This document shows, in pieces, positions 11,596 through 20,992 of a stretch of DNA of 64,000 bases. The DNA lies in contig JAJSPD010000029.1 in NCBI GenBank assembly GCA_021307315.1, positions 62,001-126,000 on the forward strand, given 5' to 3'. Position numbers and translations under genes: made by a program. The first letter of the stretch is position 1. Every line of letters starts with the position of its first letter. Below the pieces are notes generated by a model, which saw only the letters and a program-made list of their open reading frames with translations, did no database searches and was not told where the DNA came from. This stretch comes from Bisporella sp. PMI_857. Lineage: Eukaryota; Ascomycota; Leotiomycetes; Helotiales; Helotiaceae.

Positions 11596-14354
11596 ATGCG
11601 CGCCAAGTTGTTGAACGTCATTTTTGGTGCTCTTGGTATGTTGGCCGTTGCAGCAAAAGCCCATCAGTTCCCATAGTAAGTCTTACCCAAGTTATTTCAG
11701 CCCAAACTCTTCAAAGTACCGATATTAACCTCTCAAAGCGTCAATCATACCAGCTGCGCGGCTGCCACTACAGTCTACGTCACTACGCCAGGAATTCCAA
11801 CCACGGTCTATGTTACGGTCCCAGATTCTGCTTCCAGCAGTCGCGTTAAGCCTACAACAACTGTGATCACTGTTGCCACTCACTACAGCACGTATGTATT
11901 ATTTTCACTCCGCGCTTTGTATTTGGCTTCTCCAGATTTCCAACTGCTTCTTCCGAATCGGCATAGAAGCTTTGCTTAACTTTTGAGGCTAGCCACCAAT
12001 CTGTGGTTGTTGCTGCTTTCAAAACCTTCAACTGCTTTACTGATTCACATGTATCATAGATCGACCAAGTTAATCCCCGCTTCAAGCACTACTATTACTG
12101 CCAAAGGTGTTGAGCGTCCCGGTAGCGTCTCATCTTCAAATGGCGTCTATAGCTTCTACGTCGAGAGTGGAATAACTGTCTGGGTTGGGGCTACACCGAC
12201 TGCAACATATACCGATATTGTCGTGGTCACCAAGGCTATCACGGTTTGGCCAACTCCTTCGAGCGAGCTAGATTCAACAAGTACCAGTACAGTTCAAGTT
12301 TCAAGCACCGTCAAACACACTCTTAGCAGTATCGGCATTGCTTCTTCGATTAGTCCAAGTGTTGTCGCTGAGTTGGACGAGACACGCACGTCCACAGTGC
12401 ACATTCAAAGCACCATCCTCCAAACCATCCGAAGCACAAGAACCATCCATAGCATTACTACAGTCACTCTACCTTTGACTACTAATCGAGACCCTGAAGA
12501 GACAGTGACTTCTACTCTGCAAATTGGAAGTGAGATTTCTCAAACTCTTAGTAGCACTCAAACCAATGCTTTTTCATCGTCGAGCCTATCATCATCAAGC
12601 CAACCAAGCTCCAACATCCTGGGCCATTTGACGTATCCCTTACTTACTCCACCATATTCCAACTCCACTTCATTATCAATTTTGCCTAGCACGGCTGGCA
12701 ATACATTTATTGGGACTGGTTTAGTATTCACGGGCATCAACTCCAGTGGTTGGAATACTTCAGTGACTACTGTTCTCGCTGTTGTCGCAACTCCTTCCCC
12801 GACTACATCACAGACGACACGCACAACTCAGACTCAGATTTCGTTCGAAACTGATTTCCCAACGATTGATATATATGGCCCTCCACATCCTACAATCTCG
12901 AAGTCGAGTCTCGCCGCTCAATCGGGCTTTTACACCAAGACCACCAAGAGACCAGCGGGAAGCGCGAAATTGACATCGACAACTCCATTTTCCTTAATCA
13001 TACCTTACACTTCTAACGCCAATACATCAGCCACCGTGCATGGTCAGACAACTTTCTGGGGGATCACTGGTACTTCTCCCACGATTAGTCCTATTGCTTC
13101 TCGTTCCGAGCCTCCTCACCATTGGCCATCCAGTATTCCAGCATTTGCTAACTCAACTTCGCCGGCTGCTGCACCATCTTCTAGCGTTACTGTTAGAGAA
13201 GCCTCAGGTACTCCACTCAGTTCTAATGGAACATCGATGAGCTCTGCTCTTGGTGTCACAATATCAGCACGTCCAAGCCACAGTTTGTACTCTGCCTTGT
13301 TATCTTCCGCCGCAAGTTATTCACCTTTTTCAACATCATCAATCCTCTCGGCAGGATATAACAGGTCCTTAACAAGCTCTGCGCCAGTCTCGCTATCGAC
13401 GCTGACTCTCGTTGTCTCAACTTTAATTACTAGCCACGCAACCTCGAATTCGGCCGCTATACACTCCCAAAACATCTCGAGTGCTCCAAGCTCTTCTATG
13501 ATTCCAATACCACTTACAACCGAATCCTCCAATAGTAGCTCAACAGAATCCACCTTAGTCTACTCACCAACATCTAGCCAGTTGAGCATTATTGAATCAT
13601 CTAATTCCTTCTCGACTTTTAGTAAGTTAAGTAACATCGTCTCCTCTACTGTTGTGGCGACACCTACCACCTTGGGTTGTGCTAAGAAGGGTGATAACTA
13701 CAATGACTTCATACTTAACGTAAGTATCAGCTCAGGGCAAGCATTTACTTCTATCAAAAGCTAATGACCATTTGTGTGCAGTTTGATGATATCCCTCCTC
13801 TGGTAGTCAGCAACACCACCAACCCAAATTCTGTTCAACCAGCACCAGTATTTAATCCATATCATCAATTTGACTTCTCAGATGGTTTTACGAGAAGTCC
13901 ACCACCTAAGGAGGCATACAACCCCAGCTCCCCACCACTTCTGTTGGAGTTTACCCCGAGCAGCTCAAAGCGCGGTTTGAGCGGTCAAATCTCCAGTGGT
14001 GACCATACCCTCAAAGGCTGCTTCAATTTCAACTTCTACGGTGGCTCATTTGGCTGCGATTCCACCGGTCCTAATTGTGACTTTGCGTTTTCTGGCTACC
14101 GTTACAATATCGCTTCAAACAGCGAAACTGTTGTCACCACCCAGACATACACGGTCCCGGCATGTCCTCCACAGGACAATTGCACACTCGTCTCTGTCTC
14201 ACTTGATAGCACCTTCCGCAATATGACGCATATCCGCATCAATGCCATGGTAGAGAGTAAATCTTCGAAGTTCTGGGCCGATGACCTACTATTTGGCTGG
14301 TATGACAACTCGTGCGCTGCCGGCACTTGCCGTCTTAACTCTCACATCCGTTAA
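11596..14354 (+). CDS. secreted Ser/Thr-rich mucin-like protein with conserved C-terminal domain
   Basis: Exons 11596-11675, 11739-11891, 12060-13719 and 13782-14354 join to 821 aa. An N-terminal signal peptide (hydrophobic NVIFGALGMLAVAAKA) leads into TTVYVTVP-type repeats common in fungal cell-wall proteins. About 550 residues of Ser/Thr/Pro-rich sequence follow, with many N-x-S/T sites, expected to be heavily O-glycosylated. The C-terminal 200 residues form a folded, Cys-containing domain beginning FDDIPPLVV with the conserved PYHQFDFSDGF. This region recurs at the end of many ascomycete secreted proteins (a DUF7371-like domain, my recollection). No GPI signal is obvious, so the protein is probably secreted or wall-trapped through the C-terminal domain. 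Function is unknown; surface coat or adhesion is inference. Confidence 0.85.
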
Positions 14355-15474
14355 TCCTTGAGAGCAGATGGAATCTTCTTTCATAATGATGATATGACGC
14401 CATGACTTCACGAATGTAGAAGGTGACTTTCCTTTTTACGTTAAGGAGATTTGATTTGGGATTGGGAATATCGGGCGTGTTAACAAATGAATAAAATGCG
14501 ATTTGTCTGAATAATGCGTTCGCTCTTGCATATGACGCATGGATAGCCTACATTCTTAATGTATACCGGATGGCAAATTATATGCTCATATGACATTCCA
14601 GGCTCACTGTGTTACTGTCTTTAGCCCAGAATGTCGCCAATGGAGAGCAATTTAGTAGTAAGAATGAAAGTTTATGCAGAAAATGGCATGGACTGAGGCG
14701 TTCCTTTGAATTGATTATGATTTTTTTTGAGTCCGTGTCTACGCATGAGGATGTTTTCTTAGAAAAATATTGAGCTATTTACCATTTATGGTAATGTGGT
14801 CAAACCATTGTATATATGTACAAGTACAATCGGGAGAGAGTGGGTATCTTGTAAACTGAAGGCTTCTTTGCAGCTCCTGTCTATGAACTTTGGAGAGGGA
14901 TATCGATTTTTTTTTATTGATTTTTTGAGAAACAATTCAGCTGCATTTTGGTATACTAGTCTACCTCCGTGCGGTAGTTTTTCAGATATGCGGTTACTCA
15001 AATTTGTAATCAGCATGTAAAAGAAGCATCTACCTCGGTTCTATATTTGTTCTAATATAAGCGCAAACCTATTATATATACATTTGTAATTATGGGTATA
15101 ATGTACATCAGCCACGCTAAGCTTGTCATGGGTAGAATATAGTGCTGGCCAAAGACAATAAACCCAGTCCAAGAATGTGACTATCTTGGCGTTCAGGAAC
15201 TAGTTTGTTGAATCCAGGCGCTTTGAGTAGAAATAGAGAACAAAAATCCTTCCTTAACTAGTAACATAAAAGGTGTATAAGCTAATGGAAAGTATAAATA
15301 CTTTGCAAATTGATTTGAAGTTTAAGCAATTCTATAATTGTAATCACATCAACTAGTGATATTACACACACACACAAAGGAAGGCCTAACGTTGCAATTG
15401 AGCTAGATTTTAGTTTCTATAAATTGTGGTTATGCACAGCATTCCTCCCTGCTTTTAGCCACTTTTTCACAACC
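14355..15474. other. intergenic
   Basis: AT-rich stretch of 1.1 kb. It contains a small CA repeat (about five units) near 15365-15376 and no gene-like frame. It separates the secreted-protein gene from the truncated peptidase. Confidence 0.4.
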
Positions 15475-16032
15475 CTAATCTCTCACAATGCGCCTGTGCA
15501 TAAACTGGGGTTCTGCCGCTATGTTCCTAATGCCATAACTATCCCAATGATGCCCCCCTCCCGAGATCCAATACTCGGGCCGCAGATCGGTCGATTCCCG
15601 CGGAGAAGGAGCGAACTTAGAATGGTAGCAGTTATCAAGCCAGACATCGTTGTCGCCGTTAATATGGGCGAGGCGATCGGCCACAACGTTCAGCCCGCCG
15701 TAGCGGTTGATGTGGTTCAGGTCGGGAGTTTCGGGGATGGAGTTGCACTTCCCCTTAGGGAATGCCCAGGTGCGCCATTCCTGGGTGTAATCGATCTGCA
15801 AGACACGCGAGATGAGCGAGGGTCCGGATTCGGGTGCCGCTTGGTCAAGGCCGGCTTCTGTGCAGGCGCCATATAAGAATGCACGTTTCTCGGAGTTGGC
15901 GATGTCTGCCCAGGCGCTCTGGTTGCGCGTGCTGTAGCAGCTTTCGACGGTACCGCCCCTGCTGGTACAATAGCAGTCAACAAGGACGTTTCGGACGTGA
16001 TTAGCGTAATTGCCTAAGTTTATAAGTCTCAA
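15475..16032 (-). pseudogene. 3' fragment of S28 serine carboxypeptidase (prolyl-type)
   Basis: The frame from about 16032 to 15475 encodes 185 residues matching the C-terminal part of secreted family S28 peptidases. It contains the CNSIPETPDLNHINRYGGLN segment, an Asp-containing NGDNDVWLDNCYHS stretch that should hold the catalytic Asp, and SGGGHHWDSYG carrying the catalytic His. The N-terminal half with the GGSYGG nucleophile is absent. An in-frame TGA lies just upstream of the fragment and no ATG starts it. The upstream 500 bp contain no S28 sequence and instead hold a candidate mobile element. A full S28 enzyme is about 500 residues. It is therefore a truncated remnant, unlikely to make an active enzyme. 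Confidence 0.75.
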
Positions 16033-16333
16033 GCTACCATGTCGTCATAAATATCTGCGTCACAGGGATAGGCGCAAATCAGGTGGTGGGGCAACCACGA
16101 AAGACGACGACCGTATCTCAAACACATTTCTTGACCGTTTCTATTCTTTCACTTGCGGCTATAGCACTTTCTTGGTGAATACTTCCTAACCCCAAATTTA
16201 AGTATATATCATAAGGCATCGGCGCAGTTTAAAATGGCGAGGCTGCCAAGCTCTAACGGACCGGGCCGGGATGAGCCGCTAGCTAGCCTCATTTCGTCAA
16301 ACTGAACCAACCTCACACCTCACACCTTCCAGA

Positions 16334-16582
16334 GAGTGATACACGACCTCCCTCCCCCTTGTCTTTTTCCCTAGTTTTCTCGTGATTTTGAAAATTGTCA
16401 TGTGATTCTTTTTTATAAAAAAAAGCTACAATTTCAACTGATAAGTAAATAAAGCCAATGGTTAGGGTTAGTTTCGGGGGGTCCTGACCCCCCATATTAG
16501 TATATATTTTAACAAAAAGTTGAAGTTGAAGTTGGAAGTTGAAGAAAGCCAAGGGGGGGGGGGCGGTCGTCGTGTATCACTC
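16334..16582. mobile_element. MITE-like element with 14-bp terminal inverted repeats
   Basis: GAGTGATACACGAC at 16334-16347 is repeated as its exact reverse complement at 16569-16582. C-rich/G-rich extensions follow inside each end. The 249-bp interval carries no gene. It contains GGTTAGGGTTAG (telomere-like, 16460-16471), a perfect hairpin GGGGGGTC-CT-GACCCCCC (16476-16493), an imperfect GTTGAA repeat (about 16517-16543) and a long G tract (16552-16563). The 8-mer CACCTTCC occurs 3 bp outside each end (16323-16330 and 16586-16593) and could be a target duplication, although the offset is unusual. Only one copy is visible here, so mobility is inferred from structure alone. Confidence 0.45.
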
Positions 16583-17447
16583 GCCCACCTTCCTCACATA
16601 CGCCCTCGGTACCTTCTCTGGTGGAACAACGGACGCCGGGTATTTCAAACCGACTATGATCTTGGCAAGCTTGGTGACGTTGATCGGAATATTTACAGCC
16701 TCTATTAGCACGCGATACTGGCAAATCTTTCTTGCCCAAGGCCTCTGTCAAGGGATCGGCAACGGACTTCCGTTCACACCCGCCATGGCAGTTCTCTCTA
16801 CATATTTTGCCAAAAACCGTTCGTGGGCCGTTGGCATTGCAGCTTGGGGCAACGCAACCGGGGGAATGATCTTTCCAGCCATTTTCAACAAACTCCTTCC
16901 TAGCATCGGCTTCGCGTGGACTGTCCGCGTTATCGGGCTCGTGATGCTCATCTCCCAAGTTATCGCTGTCTACGCTTTGCGGCCTCTGATTCCCCCACAC
17001 CAGGGGACAATTGGTTCGATTGTAGATTGGCCTGCGTTCAAAGAGATGCCATATACCCTCTTCATTGCATCATACTTCTCGGTGATGTGGGGAGTTTACT
17101 TGCCTCATTATTACATCTCCATTTACTTCCACTGCAACCTGCATTCCTCGCAGTTCGACTCGTTCAATATCCTGATACTTCTCAACGGCGTCGGCATTGC
17201 AGGTCGTGTTGTGGCGTCCTTCTTCGCCAACAAGTTCACTGGGTCACTTAATCTCCTGCTGGTCTACAACCTTATTTCTGCTATCCTCATCTACTGTTGG
17301 ATAGCTATCAAATATTCTAGGGGATTTTACGCTTTTTCTGTACTCTACTGATTTTTCAGCGCAGGGCTCCTTATTTTTTCCCCAGCTGCCTTGCCCGGAT
17401 TTACGACAAACCTGCAGATGATGAGGAAAGCTGAGAATATTTGTTAA
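16539..17447 (+). pseudogene. broken MFS transporter, monocarboxylate (MCH-like) family
   Basis: From about 16583 the frame encodes MFS helices typical of fungal monocarboxylate/riboflavin (MCH) transporters, including RYWQIFLAQGLCQGIGNGLP with FTP following, and later VWGVYLPHYYIS-like and GVGIAGRVVASFFANKFTG segments. The first two helices are missing: the frame runs straight into the inverted-repeat element. An in-frame TGA at 17349-17351 replaces a Gly codon expected in the family pattern (VLY-G-FFSAGL). The same frame continues FFSAGLLIFSPAALPGF to a stop near 17447, so the last helices are also lost. Both ends and one codon are defective. It cannot encode a complete 12-helix transporter. 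Confidence 0.8.
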
Positions 17448-17873
17448 TGTATTAGAGGTGTATATGCTCGCATCCTAAGTAACTGATTACCACACCTGAT
17501 GTGAAACGTCAACAATGACCAGTGTAAGACTATAATTGGCCTGCTCTCGACTCAATGATCCCTCCTCAGCAGCCTAAGCAGCTCCCCTAAGCACTTTGAA
17601 CAAGACTTGCTGTTTCGTTCTCTGCTCTTAACTTCTTACTTTTTAGCTGATGATACTTAGTCTAATCTAGTGACTTGTTGTATCAAGAGATTTCTAAGCT
17701 AAAAATAGAAGAAGATAAACTGAGAGTGTAAAGCTAATATGTAGGTCCAGGTTCACATGTCTCACCCGGGTACACGTGGCTTAAAGCCAGCAGGGCTGTC
17801 ACACTCAAGGCTTATGAGAAGATGATCGCGGATGCAGTTAGAGATTTCCTGAGCCGCCTTGGAAAGTTAAATT
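17448..17873. other. intergenic
   Basis: About 425 bp between the dead transporter and the 3' end of the PPCDC gene. No frame of interest was seen. Confidence 0.4.
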
Positions 17874-18881
17874 CTATCTAGAATCCTCATCTCCATCAGG
17901 CTCAATCGTATTTTTAAAGGGAAGGCCTAGTCGCACTCGAAGTACACTAGCAATATCGTTCCAATCAGCCATTGCTCCCTGGCCCACATCACCGCATGCC
18001 AAAGCTTTGCTATTAGAAAGATATTAGAATATTTTAATACTTATTAGTTTGATATACTTTAGGTGTTATTTACCTTTGAGGCAACAAGACTTCGTACCAT
18101 CCTGAACTTGCATTGATACCTTCGGTACCCCATGCCTCCGTAAGTGTGGAAAGTTGTCGTGCTGTGAGTGGATGGTTCCACATACAAGTATTCATTGAGG
18201 GTGCGACCAAGATTTTCTTCCCGCCTACAGGATCGGTGTCCCAGGCGCGAATCACGTTTGTAAGTAAGGAATCGCAGAGACCGTTTGCGATCTTAGCGAG
18301 CAAGTTCGCAGACATCGGAACGACTGCAAGGATTTGCGCCCAACGTCGTAATTCAATGTGTAGTATTTTTGAATCTCGCACCCATGGTTGGGTCCACTCG
18401 TCTTCGTCTTGGTGCACAGAGTCGACGTTGGGGAGGGAGGCAAGGGAGGCTACTGTAGGTTGCTCCGCGGACTGACCGGCAAGAAAACGTGCAGCATTTT
18501 TGGTAAGAATAACTCGGATCGATAGATTAGAATACTGGGCAAACGATGATATGATAAGTGGGAGTTTAATCACTGCAACCGAACCTGCAGCATCTAGAGC
18601 GTCAGTAATCGCTACCCCTAGATGAAACTGTTCCTAGCTTTAGTACAAGAGATGCTAAGAGAATTCGAGGCAGTCACTCTCTTTTACTGTTGCCCTAGGA
18701 GCTAAGAGACCGATGCTAGACAGACTTTGTAACTTTAAAATGGTGGGGAAAGCTCTTGAAGCTACTTACCACTGGCGGCTAAGAGAAGATGTTTCTTGCC
18801 GTCGTTTAGTGAGCTTGCAATGTTATCCGCAGGAGATTTTGAAGCGGCTTCGGCCGCGCTACTTTCATATCTTGTGGTCAT
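17874..18881 (-). CDS. CAB3: phosphopantothenoylcysteine decarboxylase (PPCDC), CoA biosynthesis
   Basis: Exons 18881-18770, 18584-18074 and 18009-17874 join to 252 aa. Donors are GTAAGT and GTAAAT. The first intron (185 nt) is long for this window. The protein is a homo-oligomeric flavodoxin-like (HFCD) enzyme that decarboxylates phosphopantothenoylcysteine to phosphopantetheine using FMN. Key signatures are present: the active-site His in KILHIELRRWA (residue about 113), the substrate-clamp motif PSMNTCMW (about 166-173), and the late ACGDVGQGAM motif with its conserved Cys in the last exon. It is much shorter than the yeast Hal3/Vhs3 regulators, because it lacks their long acidic tails, and is likely the catalytic enzyme itself. 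Cytosolic location is expected. The gene looks intact. Confidence 0.92.
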
Positions 18882-19741
18882 GCTGATGCCTGTTAACTTC
18901 GTGGTTGAGAAAATGCGTCATTGCCTGTAGGACAGTGGGTGACAAATATATCGAAGGGTCCAAATATCACGTGGAATGATTCGCTTCGCTAGCTCCGCGC
19001 TAAGGAGGATATGTCACGCTCCTGATATGTCTTCAGAAGTCAAAACTAAGTCTGCAAAGCAAAGATTGAGTCCCGGTGAGGACAACGACTACGTCGAGTA
19101 TTCTATATATCACGTGTTATATAAGTTCCTTCCTAAGTATTGAGTAAGTTGAGTTTCATAAATCCTAGTACTTCCTTTCATGCAATACTACGACAGCTAA
19201 ATGCTCATAGCATTCACCGAGACTTCAGGATGGCCATTCACCGGGACAACGTGATTATGGAAATTGCAGACAAAAGAAGGCGGCACCCCGTACCCAGAAG
19301 TTCCTGTGAAGTTTTCTATAGCAATCATTGCCACTGCAAAAGCTGTCCGATAAGGTGGCTGTCACGCACGCAACTAATATCACTGAGGTGAGGGAAACTC
19401 TCACAATCTTAGTAAGGTTAGATTGGGAGTTTTTCAGGCTGCATTACATTTGAGATGGACGCCATCCCGCCCGACTCGGACGGTTTATTGCTCGTGAACA
19501 GGTGTAACCGAAGCGAGCACTTAAAATCAATACGTCTTGGATAGAGGTTACGAAGATCAGGCTGACAGATTTCCAAAAGCCGACATTTGCGCGGCCCCTA
19601 ACCATTTTAAACACTCTTATAGTGGCCATCTCTAAGCTATTCGGAATTAATACTAAACATAGATTACTTACAAGAATGTCGAGCAAAAGAGTCATATGAA
19701 CAATAAAAAGAGTATTATAGCCATTACCTCTCAGCTGACTC
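18882..19741. other. intergenic
   Basis: Upstream region of the PPCDC gene and beyond. A plus frame at 19140-19391 and a minus frame at 19444-19815 exist but show no family resemblance; the latter overlaps the frameshifted gene next to it. Confidence 0.35.
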
Positions 19742-20123
19742 TTACGCCTCCCTCTGGGAATACCTGACCAAGTTCTCCGTCGATCTATCGAACCCTTCCT
19801 GCAACCACCTCCCAAACACCCACCTAGAAAGGAACTCCAGCAGCCCGCTCTGATAATCCGTATTCGTAAGCCGCGACCCTATCTCGAGCCCGAGATTCTC
19901 AACGCGCCAGATGCGCCTCCTGGTAGAAAGCTATCTTGGGTAATCCGTCCGTGGTGTGCTCGGCCCGGTAGTATGACTCGCCGGGGCAGTCGTGCGGCTT
20001 GCCGCCGCATATCACGACGCCGCGGGACTCCAGGAACGAGGCGAGGGACTCGAACGCTTCTTGGGTAACCAGCTTGGAGCCGTCTATCGAAGCGGGAGAT
20101 GTGAAGGTGGTCTTAGGAGCCAT
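19742..20123 (-). pseudogene. small gene of unknown function with apparent frameshift
   Basis: ATG at 20123 opens a clean 74-codon frame (MAPKTTFTSPASIDGSKLV...). It ends at a TGA after the peptide YQEAHLAR. A second frame begins exactly there and continues for about 50 residues (VENLGLEIGSRLTNTDYQSG...), ending at 19742. The second part has a regular amphipathic pattern and high GC like the first. I found no usable splice donor between them, so a single-base indel near 19898 is the simplest reading. Together they would make about 127 residues. Family unknown. A sequencing error is equally possible, in which case this is a small intact gene. Confidence 0.45.
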
Positions 20124-20992
20124 GACTAGAAAATGTCGAAAGTCACATGCCTGTAAGATTGGGACGTGTTAGATAAAGCGTAATCTAAAAGGTTGAAGTG
20201 TTTTAATATGTTAAAAAAAGGGTTGAGATAGAGGATTCATACCCTGACGTTCAAATACTTTAGCATAAATAACATTTAAGCTAACCGCTTCGTAGGGGCA
20301 TGTTCAGCAATGTGACATCGAAAGGGTCACGTGGTCTATTCTGCTTCATGGATGTGACAACTTTTTCGAATAGCAAAAGTAAGCAACGGCAATAATTGAA
20401 TGTCTAAGTGTTTCCTTTCGTTGCAATTAAGCCTTGATTTTTAAGATTGATGCTAGTTCTAAAATAAAAGGCCTTTTATTAAGCTCAACGTTTTAACATT
20501 AGATTTATTGTTCTTACTTGAAATGTTTATTCCAAGTCAAATGAAACATTTTCTGTGTACTAATTTCACCAACACGCGCAAAACATGTCGTCCCTTACTC
20601 AGCCTCTTTGTCACCGGGACTCCCATTATGTGTGACTCGGTGCTTAGCAATGCTCCTCCCTGTTTAATATATCTAAATCTACCATCATCACTACTTAATG
20701 TTACAGACTGTTAATGTAGTTGAAAAAGTTGGTTGAGAACATGTACATGAATGATAGAGATCAGTTGAAGTATTCTCAGTGTTTCTGAGTAAAACTTTGT
20801 ATTTCGAGTTATCGAAGGGCCAGCAGGAAGGAAAAGAGAATAAAACTGTGACTATGTTCTGAATGCAAGGAACAACAGGAACCTTCATAGGCGATCTTCC
20901 ATTTCCTGCAAGAAGAGATATTACACCCAACCACTTATAGCGAATACCTCGCTTCTGGCTGAGGACTCAGGTACCACCCATAACCCTATAGC
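20124..20992. other. intergenic
   Basis: AT-rich, with short frames on both strands and no recognisable gene. It separates the small frameshifted gene from the 3' end of the coiled-coil membrane protein gene. Confidence 0.4.
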
